From the NCBI GenBank assembly GCA_003611745.1, contig RAYF01000016.1, positions 1 through 64,000 of the forward strand: a stretch of DNA of 64,000 nt. Direction: 5' to 3'. A model generated the notes under the pieces. The model did no database searches and had not been told where the DNA came from. It was given only the letters and a program-made list of their open reading frames with translations. Positions 51,381-61,507 of this stretch are shown here, in pieces; within the stretch, counting starts at the first letter, position 1; each line of letters starts with the position of its first letter. This stretch comes from a bacterium D16-36 (lineage in GTDB: Bacteria > Bacillota > Clostridia > Lachnospirales > Lachnospiraceae). Made by a program: the position numbers and the translations under genes.

Positions 51381-52607
51381 ATGAAGGAAAAAGTAATACT
51401 CGCCTATTCCGGCGGACTTGACACGACAGCCATTATTCCATGGCTGAAAGAGAATTTTGACTATGAAGTAATCTGTGTTTGTATTGATGTAGGCCAGGAA
51501 AGTGAATTAGACGGATTGGAGGAAAGGGCAAAATTCTGCGGCGCCTCAAAGTTATATATCGAGGATGTTACTGACGAATTCTGTGATGAATATATCGTTC
51601 CTTGTGTACAGGCAAATGCAATTTATGAGAATAAATATCTTCTAGGCACTTCCATGGCACGCCCGCTGATTGCAAAGAGGCTTGTGGAAATCGCACGCAA
51701 GGAGGGCGCTACTGCCATCTGCCATGGCGCAACCGGTAAGGGAAATGATCAGGTCCGTTTTGAACTTGGCATCAAGGCACTTGCCCCTGACATTAAAATC
51801 ATTGCGGCATGGAGGAACGAGCACTGGACGCTGGATTCCCGTGAATCTGAAATCGAATACTGCAGGCAGCATGGGATCGACCTTCCATTCTCTGCCGATA
51901 ACAGCTACAGCCGCGACAGGAACCTGTGGCATATCAGCCATGAAGGCCTGGAGTTAGAAGACCCTGCGAATGCGCCGGACTACGACCATCTTCTTGTACT
52001 TGGCACTACCCCTGAAAAGGCCCCGGAGGAAGGGGAAATTGTTACTATGACATTTGAGCAGGGTGTCCCTAAGTCTGTCAATGGCGAGGAGATGAAGGTC
52101 TCTGATATCATCCGCACATTAAATAAACTGGGCGGCAAACATGGAATCGGCATTGTTGATATTGTGGAAAACCGTGTTGTCGGCATGAAATCCCGCGGTG
52201 TCTATGAAACCCCTGGCGGAACGATCCTTATGGAAGCGCATCAGCAGTTGGAGGAGTTAATACTTGACCGCGACACCTATACCGCAAAGAAAGATATGGG
52301 AAATAAATTTGCTGACATTGTATATGAAGGGAAATGGTTTACCCCTCTCCGCGAAGCAGAGCAGGCGTTTATCGAGTCAACGCAGAAATATGTAACCGGT
52401 GAAGTGAAATTTAAGCTGTACAAGGGCAATATCATTAAAATGGGTACTACTTCCCCATATTCTATCTACAGCGAATCAATTGCTTCCTTTACGACAGGCG
52501 ACCTCTACGACCACAAGGACGCAGAAGGGTTCATTAACCTGTTCGGGCTCTCTTCTAAGGTACGTGCAATGAAGCAGGGGGCTTTTACAAAACTAAACGA
52601 AGAATAA
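51381..52607 (+). CDS. argG: Argininosuccinate synthase
   Basis: The 408-aa enzyme joins citrulline and aspartate with ATP in the penultimate step of arginine synthesis. It opens with [18 protein letters not shown] (PP-loop) and contains [18 protein letters not shown] and [23 protein letters not shown] family patterns. TTAGGAGG precedes the ATG. It diverges from argB-argD across shared regulatory sites. A GGGCACA repeat fragment and a terminator hairpin follow. Confidence 0.97.
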   Translation: MKEKVILAYSGGLDTTAIIPWLKENFDYEVICVCIDVGQESELDGLEERAKFCGASKLYIEDVTDEFCDEYIVPCVQANAIYENKYLLGTSMARPLIAKRLVEIARKEGATAICHGATGKGNDQVRFELGIKALAPDIKIIAAWRNEHWTLDSRESEIEYCRQHGIDLPFSADNSYSRDRNLWHISHEGLELEDPANAPDYDHLLVLGTTPEKAPEEGEIVTMTFEQGVPKSVNGEEMKVSDIIRTLNKLGGKHGIGIVDIVENRVVGMKSRGVYETPGGTILMEAHQQLEELILDRDTYTAKKDMGNKFADIVYEGKWFTPLREAEQAFIESTQKYVTGEVKFKLYKGNIIKMGTTSPYSIYSESIASFTTGDLYDHKDAEGFINLFGLSSKVRAMKQGAFTKLNEE

Positions 52608-52630
52608 AGGGCACAGACTTCGCTTGTGTT
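52606..52630 (+). repeat. GGGCACA hairpin repeat fragment
   Basis: AAAGGGCACAGACTTCGCTT followed by GTGTT matches the hairpin module at 47344 and 63716 but its right arm is degraded. It overlaps the argG stop codon region. Confidence 0.6.
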
Positions 52631-52638
52631 CTGGAAAA

Positions 52639-52678
52639 ATAGCCAGCCGCACTGTTTCTTCTAGGTGTGGCTGGCTAT
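52639..52678 (+). terminator. argG terminator hairpin
   Basis: ATAGCCAGCCGCAC and GTGTGGCTGGCTAT pair over 14 bp with one G-T and a 12-nt loop, 31 nt after the argG stop. The following T content is modest. Confidence 0.65.
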
Positions 52679-52773
52679 TGATTCCTATTTCGGCAATCAT
52701 CAGATTCTTTAAATCTTATAAAATCTTAGGCTGGTGAATCACGATATGTATGTTTTTACCTTTCATTTTTTCT

Positions 52774-53127
52774 TCATATGCTTTTTTCAGATTCCAGAAG
52801 ATTTTCTAAAAAGAGATAAAAATTCTCCAACACCTCATAAATAAGCGATTTATTGTCATGATTATCCATAATATCCGCAAGAAATTCAAGTACTCTCCTT
52901 TTGGCATCTTCCATTCTCTTTTTTGTATCTCTTTCAGAATATTCATTCGAAAGATAATATGCCCGCCGCTCTAATTCAATAAGAAGCTGCGGGTCCATTC
53001 CAAGATTTTTCAAATATATCCGCAAATCATTGATTATCCAGTCAAAAGTATTGCTATCAGAAGCATTTTTAATCCGCTCTACAGCATCCCTCATACTTCT
53101 TATGCTTCCATCACTGCCGCTAAACAT
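52774..53127 (-). CDS. Small helical protein partnered with AAA ATPase
   Basis: The 117-aa, mainly alpha-helical, charged protein (RSMRDAVERIKNASDSNTFD, LIELERRAYYLSNEYSERDT, FLADIMDNHDNKSLIYEVLE) has no recognised domain. Its ATG lies 8 nt inside the end of the ATPase gene, so the two are co-translated. It probably binds the ATPase as partner or regulator. Function unknown. Confidence 0.6.
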   Translation of the reverse strand: MFSGSDGSIRSMRDAVERIKNASDSNTFDWIINDLRIYLKNLGMDPQLLIELERRAYYLSNEYSERDTKKRMEDAKRRVLEFLADIMDNHDNKSLIYEVLENFYLFLENLLESEKSI

Positions 53128-54310
53128 GTTTTATTCCGCCTCCCCACCGCAAATAGAACAAAAACAGGGGATCCAGAATATACAAAATCCCTTCTTTCCA
53201 ATCAAGGACTTTAAAGATATCTTCACGGGCATCCAATAATTCACGCAATTTAGCTAAACTTTCTTTAATGGTCTGGGGAGCAGGCTTTCCGCAATCATCT
53301 GAAACCAAACAGTAAATACGTTCCTTGATATCCTCAAATTTCAATTTCATAATAGGCGGATTTTCTGCAATGGATTTTACAATTAATTCATAAATATCAT
53401 ATTCCCGTCCATCATTTGACCTGAACCTATTTCTGTTTTTCCCTCTCGTATTTGGCCCCTTTTGCATCAATGATACAACATCGCTATATTCGAAATTTGC
53501 TGTTGTATAACGATATGCTGTTTCTAAAATTTCCTGTTTCACACATCTGGTATTACTCTCTGACATTTCCAGTATTGTACATATATTCAAGCATATATAC
53601 TGCATTAATTGCGGTGAAGATAAGCTCTCTATTGCAATCTGGGTTGCTACAGCATCCTCAATCTGTATTCCCAATTTCTCAAAACCTAATACTGCAATCT
53701 CTTTTAACTCATTTACTTCCCATGGCTCCATATTAATCATACTTAACCGCCCTGAAAGGTCTGCATTCCTTCGGATAGCTTCATCAGCTCTGTGAGGCAG
53801 TGAAATAACAATAGCTTTAAAACCTCTTCTAATTGCATCTTTTAACTGTTGGGCAATCCGCATCCTTTTCTCTTCTGGCGCATAATGAAAGTCATCTATA
53901 ACCAAAACCAGATTTTCATTTTTGTAATAGTCAATTATTTTATCCTTTGTCAAAGAAAAAGCCTCATTCTTAGAATATCTATCTTGTGTGCCAGTTATTA
54001 ATTTTTCAGAGGAAAATTGCCCTTCATAAGCTAAACCAGCCTTAGAAGCGACTAATTTCCAAAAATCTGTTTCCTCCCCAAAATCCGCCCCTGATACTTC
54101 AACAATTTTCTCAAAACCTATTACCTTCTCACACAGAATCGTTTTTCCCATTTTAGAAGGCCCAACCAAAGAAGTCAAGAATCCAGACACCTTGATAGCC
54201 TGCATTAAACGAAATTCGTAAGATAAATCTGAAACAGCAGATTTACGCGATATGTATGTGTACTCTGGAAACGCTCCCGGCCTAAATACATCTTCCGCTT
54301 TTAATGCCAT
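53120..54310 (-). CDS. AAA/STAND-like ATPase, unknown role
   Basis: The 396-aa P-loop ATPase has Walker A GPSKMGKTILCEK (about residue 49), Walker B LVLVIDDFHY (about 135), a sensor stretch AIVISLPHRADEA, and a C-terminal winged-helix-like region ending DPLFLFYLRW. The layout resembles ATPases of the AAA_16/STAND group that act as switches, often in defence or signalling. There is no nuclease or other effector domain in the protein. It is followed by an overlapping small helical gene, with a HipA-like kinase upstream. Confidence 0.7.
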   Translation of the reverse strand: MALKAEDVFRPGAFPEYTYISRKSAVSDLSYEFRLMQAIKVSGFLTSLVGPSKMGKTILCEKVIGFEKIVEVSGADFGEETDFWKLVASKAGLAYEGQFSSEKLITGTQDRYSKNEAFSLTKDKIIDYYKNENLVLVIDDFHYAPEEKRMRIAQQLKDAIRRGFKAIVISLPHRADEAIRRNADLSGRLSMINMEPWEVNELKEIAVLGFEKLGIQIEDAVATQIAIESLSSPQLMQYICLNICTILEMSESNTRCVKQEILETAYRYTTANFEYSDVVSLMQKGPNTRGKNRNRFRSNDGREYDIYELIVKSIAENPPIMKLKFEDIKERIYCLVSDDCGKPAPQTIKESLAKLRELLDAREDIFKVLDWKEGILYILDPLFLFYLRWGGGIKHV

Positions 54311-54492
54311 TACCAGTTCACCTCTTCCTTTTTTAGCTATTATACCACAAATTTAAGATAATTAAACCATTTTATATATTTTAAAGATATTTTAAATGTA
54401 TAAAGCATTTTAAAACAAATAGATACAATTTATACCCATTTTCCCTAAAATCCCCAATGCCGTGCCTTGGACGGCACCAATAATAGTGGTGT

Positions 54493-55653
54493 TTACTCGC
54501 TAAACTTTAGTATTTCAACGGCCTGCCTGCGCACAATCTTCTCCAGGGCATCAAGGCGGGATTCCGGCAGGTTGTATTTCGGATGCCTTTGGAATGTAAA
54601 ATCCGCTAAGCCGATCAGTACCTTCCTTAAAACGGGCGTCATACAGATATCCGCGTCAATAATCCATGTCTCGCCAATCCTAGGCCCCTTTTCCTTAAAA
54701 TATTTTCCACCGTAAGCCAGATCGCCATCTCTTTCTACTGCATAAGTCAGCAGAGAGAGGTTATGGTCAAACAGAGGCGCCATTTTTACTATCTTCTGCG
54801 TCCTGTTGTCTACGATAAATCCAAAATTGTTTTTGTGCCTGTCTTCATTTAAAATCAGTGCATCAATGACAAACATCCTCCTTGCTTCCTCTTCCAGCCC
54901 CAAAGACTTCATTTTCCTAAGAACAGAAACAACCGTTGAATTGCCGGAGTCAACTGCAGCATATGGAAGGAACCCATAATCCTCCGATGTAAAAATATCA
55001 CATGCAGAACACAGATGGCCGCTGCGGGAGCGAAGCCCATAACTGACATAGTCATCTGTAAACCTGTCTATAATCTGACCTGCATAAAACTCAGAATACG
55101 GCTCAAGCCCTGCATTGAAAGCGCCCGTTGAACCACGCTTTAGCAGCTTAATGGTATCATCCTCCCTTATCCAGCATTTCGCAAACGAACCGTCTGTGCC
55201 ATATTCTGGAGAAGTGGTGCTAAGCTGCCTGCCATGCAAGCCCCCCTCAAAAGCTGTTTTGGCGATAACTTCATTAAATGGATGTGTATAAAGCGATACA
55301 TCCTCCCAGCACAGATCGCTTGTAACCTCCTTCACCCAAAAAGTATCAATTAAAGACAGGGCATGGGAAATATCCAGAAACCCAGTTATCGTATCACAGC
55401 CGCTTAGTTTCAGCAGTTCCTCTATATTTTCCCTTTTCTTTGGTGAACGTCTGTTTACGATAAAGGTATCAAGTTCCCCAAACCATTCAGGAAGCTCTAT
55501 ATACTGCTCATCTATCGTAATCACCTGATTGCGCATATTAACACGGAACCTTGCAACGGTTACATCCTTGTTCAGCAGATAATAATTCTTTTCATTGGAT
55601 TTTGAAGAGCCGCAGCTTTTGTCATAATTCATTGTTTTATCCTGCAAAATCAC
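54493..55653 (-). CDS. HipA-like kinase, long form
   Basis: The 386-aa protein has the kinase core ALILNEDRHKNNFGFIVDN (about residue 272, catalytic Asp and Asn) and MAPLFDHNLSLL (about 299, metal Asp). The N-terminal 200 residues are family-specific and unlike the short kinase at 17415 outside the core. GGAGG lies upstream of a GTG at 55653 and a TTG at 55647; the TTG has the better spacing. No HipB-like repressor gene adjoins it. Whether it acts with the ATPase pair downstream (182-bp gap) is uncertain. Confidence 0.75.
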   Translation of the reverse strand: MILQDKTMNYDKSCGSSKSNEKNYYLLNKDVTVARFRVNMRNQVITIDEQYIELPEWFGELDTFIVNRRSPKKRENIEELLKLSGCDTITGFLDISHALSLIDTFWVKEVTSDLCWEDVSLYTHPFNEVIAKTAFEGGLHGRQLSTTSPEYGTDGSFAKCWIREDDTIKLLKRGSTGAFNAGLEPYSEFYAGQIIDRFTDDYVSYGLRSRSGHLCSACDIFTSEDYGFLPYAAVDSGNSTVVSVLRKMKSLGLEEEARRMFVIDALILNEDRHKNNFGFIVDNRTQKIVKMAPLFDHNLSLLTYAVERDGDLAYGGKYFKEKGPRIGETWIIDADICMTPVLRKVLIGLADFTFQRHPKYNLPESRLDALEKIVRRQAVEILKFSE

Positions 55654-55742
55654 CGCCTCCTTCTATCTTCTTTCCTGACAGGATAAAAGGAACTGTACAT
55701 AAATTTACTTACAGTTCCTAAAGATTCATCTCTCCTGCCCTG

Positions 55743-56324
55743 TCAGAGCGGACCGTCAAGCAATGGCCGCAGCTCCTGCATCAGTTTAGATACCGGAAGC
55801 CCTACAACATTATAATAATCCCCGGTAATCCCGCAGATATATTCCGCAAAACATCCCTGGATTCCATATGCGCCCGCCTTATCCATGCAGTCCCCCGAAG
55901 CAATATAGCCGAGAATCTGCTGCTCTGTCATCGGAAGCACCTCAACCTCCGTCATAACATGGAACTTTTTTGAATGCCTCCTGTTATGTTCCGCCCACAC
56001 AAGCGCAACCCCCGAATAGACCTGATGCCTGCCCCCCTGCAGCCCTGACAGCATCTTAAATGCCTGCCCTTCATCTGCCGGTTTTCCAAGAACCGTCCCA
56101 TCCTTTGTGACAATAGTATCTGCGCCGATAACGATAAAATCACCGGATAACAGGCCTGCCGTATTTTCCGCTTTCTGCAGGGCAAGGGCCTCCACAATCC
56201 CTGCAGGCTCTGTTTCATTGCAGATTTCTTCCCCGGTGCTTGGAAGGACTTCAAAATCAACTCCCACCAGCGCGAGAAGTTCCCTCCTTCTGGGGGATGC
56301 AGATGCTAGTACAACACGCTTCAT
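55743..56324 (-). CDS. maf: Maf-type nucleotide pyrophosphatase
   Basis: The 193-aa protein begins VVLASASPRRRELLALVG and contains VIGADTIVTKDGTVLGKP and AGAYGIQGCFAEYICGITGDYYNVVGLP, all diagnostic of Maf. Maf proteins hydrolyse non-canonical or excess NTPs (dTTP/UTP group) and affect septum formation when overproduced. It follows the histidine phosphatase by 38 bp in a minus-strand run. Confidence 0.93.
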   Translation of the reverse strand: MKRVVLASASPRRRELLALVGVDFEVLPSTGEEICNETEPAGIVEALALQKAENTAGLLSGDFIVIGADTIVTKDGTVLGKPADEGQAFKMLSGLQGGRHQVYSGVALVWAEHNRRHSKKFHVMTEVEVLPMTEQQILGYIASGDCMDKAGAYGIQGCFAEYICGITGDYYNVVGLPVSKLMQELRPLLDGPL

Positions 56325-56362
56325 ATGTAACCATTCCTTTCAAAATTTAACCAGCCACAGAA

Positions 56363-57058
56363 TCAGTCGGCAGGCTTTAAAAAATTTTTCCGCAGCAGTG
56401 ACGGCTCTTCCTCAATATGCGCATAGTCATTAAACCGCTCCAGCGAAAATGCATTTTTTCCCGCATCGTAGTTTAACTGTGTGATGCTGCAATTTTCCAG
56501 AGAAGTGCCAAACTGCAGCCTTCTCGCAAAATCACCGCCAAAAAGGGCACACAAAAGAATGCGTATCAGCCCCCCGTGGGTGACAACGGCAATGCTCTGG
56601 TATCCGCTCCCTATCCATTCCGCAACCACCGGCATAACACGCTCCATAACCATAACGCCGGATTCGCCTTCCGGATACACCATTTCCTCCGGAGGGACAA
56701 AAAAGCCCCCCACATAATGTTCCTTTCTGCCAGAAAACAGCGCAAGCTGCTTCTGGTAATAATCTTTATAAAACGCCTTGACATATGGGTCTGCCTGCCC
56801 GGTAAGGGTGCCAAAATCCACTTCCCTAAGCCCCGGGCGGATCTGGTGCCCTTTTAGCAGGCTCCCGTGGCCTGCAAAAGCAATCCGGGCAGTCTCTAGC
56901 GCGCGCAGCAGGTCACTGCTGTAGAGGGCGTCCACAGCATAACGTCCCATGCGCCTGCCAAGAAGCTCCGCCTGCCTCCTCCCCTCCGCTGATAACGGGA
57001 CATCTAAGTTGCAGTCAGAACAGTTCTGCCTCCCATGGCGTATTAAATATATTATCAT
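56363..57058 (-). CDS. Histidine phosphatase superfamily protein
   Basis: This 231-aa phosphoglycerate-mutase-like protein has the catalytic YLIRHGRQNCS at the N-terminus, LSAEGRRQAELLGRR, REVDFGTLTG and the second catalytic His in IAVVTHGGLIRILL. Substrates of such family members vary (sugar phosphates, cobalamin precursors). It starts 2 nt after the DUF1266 gene stop and is co-transcribed with it. Confidence 0.88.
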   Translation of the reverse strand: MIIYLIRHGRQNCSDCNLDVPLSAEGRRQAELLGRRMGRYAVDALYSSDLLRALETARIAFAGHGSLLKGHQIRPGLREVDFGTLTGQADPYVKAFYKDYYQKQLALFSGRKEHYVGGFFVPPEEMVYPEGESGVMVMERVMPVVAEWIGSGYQSIAVVTHGGLIRILLCALFGGDFARRLQFGTSLENCSITQLNYDAGKNAFSLERFNDYAHIEEEPSLLRKNFLKPAD

Positions 57059-57060
57059 GA

Positions 57061-57930
57061 TTATGCCCCGCCTTCTTCCTTTGCTTCCTTTAAAATAGCC
57101 TTGTAGGACACGTCTGGAATAACCGTAATCTCTTCGGTAAACAAGCTGTCATCATAGAGCAGTTTGTCTTTATGCCCCTCCTCATTTTTCAGGAGCCTCT
57201 CATACAGGCCCTTTCTGTTTGTGTAATCTGTTTCAGATGCCTTCGGATCTATCCCTGCAAAGAGGCAGAAGCCGTCCAGCCAATTATTCTGTACTTCCTC
57301 CCAGCTTGTGAAATCCTTCTGCAGCCTCCTTGCTGCCGGCTCAATCAGCGCCTGTGCCTCCCCGCGGTCCAGATAGCCTGCCACATACCCCCACTGCACC
57401 AGATGGGAAATACGGCACATATCCCATGCAATAAGCCCCTTAGCACCCCATTTTTCCCAATTATACTGCACCATCTGGTAATGGGTCAAAAGGTCGCCGC
57501 TAAGCTGCTTCATAGCAGTCCTAAGCTGTTTCTTAGACATGGCGTCCATTTCCTTCGCCTCCTTGCGGTAAGCAATGCGGTCTCCCGCATCTAAAAGGCC
57601 CTGTACCTGTACCAGAAGATCCCTGCGGCTCTCAATGCCCCAGCTGGCAGATAAAATATTTGCCGCGCCGTTTTTATTGTCCTCCGTAATCTGGTAGCCC
57701 CCAAAGTAGTAAGGGTTCCCGTCATTTAACAAAATAAGGACAGAGCCCATCGCCCTCGCCCACGGGCCAAGGTTTGAATTCTCATCCTCATTGTAGTCAA
57801 CTACTTCTTTTGGTTCGTCCTGTTTCTCCACCCCTTCTTTTTCTGGCGGATTCGAACAGCCTGACAGACCGGCCGTCAGGCTGCAGATGCACAGCGCGGT
57901 AAGCGCCCCCCTAACAATCCTACTCTTCAT
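57061..57930 (-). CDS. DUF1266-domain lipoprotein
   Basis: The 289-aa protein has a type II signal (ALCICSLTAGLSGC) and an extracellular DUF1266 domain (about residues 85-230) recognisable by SWGIESRRDLLVQVQGLL, AWDMCRISHLVQWGYVAGYL and EPAARRLQKDFTSWEEVQNN. DUF1266 has no known function. Its start overlaps the SseB-like gene end by 11 nt. Confidence 0.82.
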   Translation of the reverse strand: MKSRIVRGALTALCICSLTAGLSGCSNPPEKEGVEKQDEPKEVVDYNEDENSNLGPWARAMGSVLILLNDGNPYYFGGYQITEDNKNGAANILSASWGIESRRDLLVQVQGLLDAGDRIAYRKEAKEMDAMSKKQLRTAMKQLSGDLLTHYQMVQYNWEKWGAKGLIAWDMCRISHLVQWGYVAGYLDRGEAQALIEPAARRLQKDFTSWEEVQNNWLDGFCLFAGIDPKASETDYTNRKGLYERLLKNEEGHKDKLLYDDSLFTEEITVIPDVSYKAILKEAKEEGGA

Positions 57931-58840
57931 TGCGAACTCCTTGTATCAAATCAATAATTGTAGTCAACTCACTTCCCTCTTCCGGCGCCCTTCCCAGATT
58001 TTCAGAAGTACCGTCTTCCATAAGCTGATGCAGAACCTCGTTTCTGCCCTTTTCCATTACGACCGCATAATACCATACTTTCTGCGCCTTCCCATTCCAG
58101 CCCACAAAAACACACGGACAGGTGCGTTCCGCCAGATTTAACTTCGGCATGGAAATGCGCATCAGCAGCAGTTCATCACTGATATTCAGGCTCATCACCT
58201 CAAAATCTTCTGCGGCATACGGGCACGCTATCTCTGTATTATATAAATCTTCATACAGAAGCCTCAGGTATTCCCCGCGCCCGTCCCTGAGCTTCATGAC
58301 GGCCTCCTCCTTTTTGTCAAAGAGCGTCCTTGGAAGGTAATTTGCCTCCATACGCTGCCTTGTCAGATTATGGAACTGCTCTACCGTAACCTGTACAGTC
58401 TGGGGCTGGCTTGAAGCCTTATTTTCCTCCACACGGAATACCATATTGTGGGTAAAAGGATTAATAACCGCCCCAAGGATTTCATCACTCTTACGGATCA
58501 ATTTGATACAGTCCTCGAACGCAACCCGCATCGTAATCGGAAACTTCGGGGCCTCCTTATTTTTCTGCATCTCCCTTTCCGAAGTAAACACAGCCAGAAG
58601 CTTATCCCCCTGCTCATTTTCAAGCAGGCAGGGCTGCGGGCTTACGCCGTCCGGGATTGCCAGTTCCCTGCCGGGGTTCTGCAAAAGCCTCTTTATGATT
58701 TCCGGGTCTGTATCCGGCGGCATCAGGGCCGGGACTACCACATGGGAAGCCTTTAATTTATCTATAAACTCCTTAGAAGGCTGGCCGTTTCCGGCAGCTT
58801 TCATATCATTTATCATCTTCTCCAGTTCCTTGTTATCCAT
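57920..58840 (-). CDS. SseB-like protein
   Basis: The approximately 306-aa soluble protein has an SseB-like N-terminal domain (VVPALMPPDTDPEI, LLENEQGDKLLAVFTSEREM, FEDCIKLIRKSDEILGAVINPF), named after an Escherichia coli serine-sensitivity protein of unclear role, and a second domain (VTVEQFHNLTRQRMEANYL...) resembling an SseB C-terminal half. The ATG at 58840 behind GGAGAG is chosen; the longer frame to 58897 reads through a repeat fragment. Confidence 0.72.
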   Translation of the reverse strand: MDNKELEKMINDMKAAGNGQPSKEFIDKLKASHVVVPALMPPDTDPEIIKRLLQNPGRELAIPDGVSPQPCLLENEQGDKLLAVFTSEREMQKNKEAPKFPITMRVAFEDCIKLIRKSDEILGAVINPFTHNMVFRVEENKASSQPQTVQVTVEQFHNLTRQRMEANYLPRTLFDKKEEAVMKLRDGRGEYLRLLYEDLYNTEIACPYAAEDFEVMSLNISDELLLMRISMPKLNLAERTCPCVFVGWNGKAQKVWYYAVVMEKGRNEVLHQLMEDGTSENLGRAPEEGSELTTIIDLIQGVRNEE

Positions 58841-58893
58841 ATTCTCTCCATTTCCAACAGAAAGTACACCAGCAATAACTGCAAAGAACTTTA

Positions 58894-58913
58894 ACAAGCG
58901 AAGTCTGTGCCCT
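58894..58913 (-). repeat. GGGCACA hairpin repeat fragment
   Basis: On the minus strand AAGGGCACAGACTTCGCTTG matches one arm and loop of the dispersed hairpin at 47344. It lies between the LtaS-like gene end and the SseB-like gene. Confidence 0.55.
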
Positions 58914-58924
58914 TCTTCACTGCA

Positions 58925-61507
58925 CTAATCTGTTATTTTAAATAATTTTTTTATGGTGTCTTTATCCATATCGCTGTAATAGCCATACTGCAGAAGTTCA
59001 TATTCCTCCAGAAGCTTCTTTACATCCTCCGTCTCGTCGGTATCATACCGATGCCATCTGCCGCCTGTATCCATATATCCATTGACATTCATCACAGGTA
59101 TTTTTTCAGATACCTTCTCAATATACTGGTTGTAGAGCGGTAACTCAAGCCCTGCCTGCTTTAAAAGCAGATTCTCCAGATAATTGTTGCCAAGGACAAC
59201 ACCCCTGCCCTCATCAATATCATAATTCGCCCAGATAACAAATGGCGTGACATAGCGTTTCTGAATATCTTCCAACGACCAGTCCTCCTGCTTTTTGCCC
59301 ATAAGCTCCTCGTAAAATTCTATCTCAATCGAAGGCTGGTGGTCGCCGAACATGCAGATAATTGTTGGCTCGTCCTGTTCCTTAAAATAATCAACCAGAT
59401 ACTCAAACGCTTCATCCGATACCTTGGTGGCAGAAAGGAATTCCCTCGCCTCCTCATAAAAAGAACCTTTCACATATACCGGATCCTTCCAGTTTGTGTT
59501 TGTAAGGTATCCGCCATGGTTCTGAATCGTCATATCAAAAGCAAAAAGAGGCGTCCCCTTCTCCTTGTTCTCATACAGCTCTATTACTTTTTTGTAACTC
59601 TCCTTGTCGCTGATATAGCGGACATACTCAGGATTCTTAAATTCATCTATCGTTACAAAATGGTCAAACCTCATACTCTCATATGTCTTGATACGGTTCC
59701 AGTTTGCACCGCTGCTTGGATGGACTGCCATAGTCTGGTATCCAAGGGACTTTAAATAATATGCCATAGAAAACGTAGAATCATGCATAAACTGCTGATA
59801 AACATTACACCCACTTGGGAAAAATTTCATAGAATTCCCCGTCATGGCCTCAAACTCAGAGTTACTGGTGCCTGCGCCGTATATCGACACATAATCCTCT
59901 CCATAGATTGTATTTTCCTTCATGCTGTGCAGGAAAGGAAGTGGGTCCTTATTATAATTCGTCTCGCCAATCAAATCATAATCAGCAAGGCTCTCATTCA
60001 TAATCAGAATAATATTCGGTTTTTTACCTTGCAGGCTCTTATTTGTCTTAAAATCACTGTTGCCGAGAACCTTACCTTCCCCCGGGGCTGTGCCGTCTGT
60101 AGAAGACACTTTATCTTTTTCAAAGGCATCCAGTATCTCACTGACTGCATCTTTTGAATAGCCGGATGGCTTTGAAACCGTCAGATAATGGATGTTGATA
60201 AAGAAATTCATGTAAAAGCCATTTGTCCTGCAGGATGCCACCTTATTCCAGACATTATCTGTAATCTTGCATTTTTCCAAAATCGGCGTGTTATATAATA
60301 TCCCCACCGCCAGACAGGAAAGCGCGGCCGAGATAAGGCGCTTCTTTGCCCGCCTGCGAAACCCCGGCGTCCTAAGCCGGAATATAATATAGCACCACAG
60401 GATAAATGCCGGAAGTATTACAAACTGCGCCGGCGTAAAAGATATCGTGTAGGTACTGGCCACTTCTGTAGCTGTCCGCAGCGCCAGAAGGTCAGACGGC
60501 AGAAACGGCGTGCCGCGTACATTTAAGAGCACTAGGTTTGCAAGCCCGCACGGGAACAAAATCAGATCAATCACAAGCATGGCAATGCCCATATTGCCAA
60601 TTACGGCAAAGAAGAAGTACTGGACACCTAACAGCAGGAGCCATGTAAATATCCAGACATTCGGCCCCATATTTAATAAATTGTCATGCATCAGCTCGAT
60701 TAAAAACAGGATAAAAAGCGGGTTTATAACCGATAGCCCAATGCGCACGCCACGAAGTACCTTCGGCTCCACCAGGCACCATTTAACAAAATCCTTAAGG
60801 GAACGGTTCTTTTTCTTTTTATGCAGGCGCTTTTCCTTGCGAAGCTGCCTGCGGATCCTCTTTCCGTACTCCGTCACACGCTCAAAGCACAGTACAAACA
60901 GCATGGCGAATTCAAGGATAATTGCAATAATCGGAAAAATCTGCCGATAATAATACGTATAAGAAATATTCAGACATTTCTTCCTCGTCTGCATCTTCAA
61001 TGTAGAAAGATAAGTATTCGGGTCTGTCCTGTTTGTTGTATTCAGGGTAGGAAGCGTATCATACTGCCTGCCTTTCGAACTGCAGCTTATTTTAATACAG
61101 CAGGTTACGCCCTTTGGAATCGTTACCGTATAATCCATCGCCACACGGTAAGAGGCATTTGGGGAGATATTGTCAACCGGGACAGTTGTCTCATAGACAA
61201 TATTATTATCCCCATCTAACATCTGAATATTAAGCTCATCCCCTACCTTGTCCCTCTCAAAAGCACCAAAACTTAAGGCAAATTCACTTAAAATAACCTT
61301 CCGCCTAAACCGGAACTTCTGCCTGACAAGTTCTGTCTTATCTAAAATACCAATTACGGCACTTTCTGAATTACCAGACTCTACCGTCGCCTTCTGCCTT
61401 GCAATCATGGAACCGGTAAAAATAACCTGAAGCACAATAATCAGAACAGCCAGTACCGTAAATACAGCAATCCTTTTTTTTGTAAACCGAAAATACTTGT
61501 TAATCAT
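58925..61507 (-). CDS. LtaS-type phosphoglycerol transferase (lipoteichoic acid synthase family)
   Basis: This 860-aa membrane protein has an N-terminal helix, an extracellular beta-rich insert (about residues 40-190), a bundle of further helices and a C-terminal sulfatase-fold domain with IILIMNESLADYDLIG, the nucleophile Thr in IYGAGTSNSEFEAMTG, FAFDMTIQNHGGY and CMFGDHQPSIEIEFYEEL. LtaS enzymes build polyglycerol phosphate from phosphatidylglycerol. The N-terminal insert makes it longer than classic LtaS (about 650 aa), so it may act on another glycerol-phosphate polymer. Confidence 0.88.
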   Translation of the reverse strand: MINKYFRFTKKRIAVFTVLAVLIIVLQVIFTGSMIARQKATVESGNSESAVIGILDKTELVRQKFRFRRKVILSEFALSFGAFERDKVGDELNIQMLDGDNNIVYETTVPVDNISPNASYRVAMDYTVTIPKGVTCCIKISCSSKGRQYDTLPTLNTTNRTDPNTYLSTLKMQTRKKCLNISYTYYYRQIFPIIAIILEFAMLFVLCFERVTEYGKRIRRQLRKEKRLHKKKKNRSLKDFVKWCLVEPKVLRGVRIGLSVINPLFILFLIELMHDNLLNMGPNVWIFTWLLLLGVQYFFFAVIGNMGIAMLVIDLILFPCGLANLVLLNVRGTPFLPSDLLALRTATEVASTYTISFTPAQFVILPAFILWCYIIFRLRTPGFRRRAKKRLISAALSCLAVGILYNTPILEKCKITDNVWNKVASCRTNGFYMNFFINIHYLTVSKPSGYSKDAVSEILDAFEKDKVSSTDGTAPGEGKVLGNSDFKTNKSLQGKKPNIILIMNESLADYDLIGETNYNKDPLPFLHSMKENTIYGEDYVSIYGAGTSNSEFEAMTGNSMKFFPSGCNVYQQFMHDSTFSMAYYLKSLGYQTMAVHPSSGANWNRIKTYESMRFDHFVTIDEFKNPEYVRYISDKESYKKVIELYENKEKGTPLFAFDMTIQNHGGYLTNTNWKDPVYVKGSFYEEAREFLSATKVSDEAFEYLVDYFKEQDEPTIICMFGDHQPSIEIEFYEELMGKKQEDWSLEDIQKRYVTPFVIWANYDIDEGRGVVLGNNYLENLLLKQAGLELPLYNQYIEKVSEKIPVMNVNGYMDTGGRWHRYDTDETEDVKKLLEEYELLQYGYYSDMDKDTIKKLFKITD

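Noticed and set aside
51236-51421. 61-codon frame before argG
   Set aside because: It starts at TTG without a ribosome site, overlaps the argG start and coincides with a leader hairpin.
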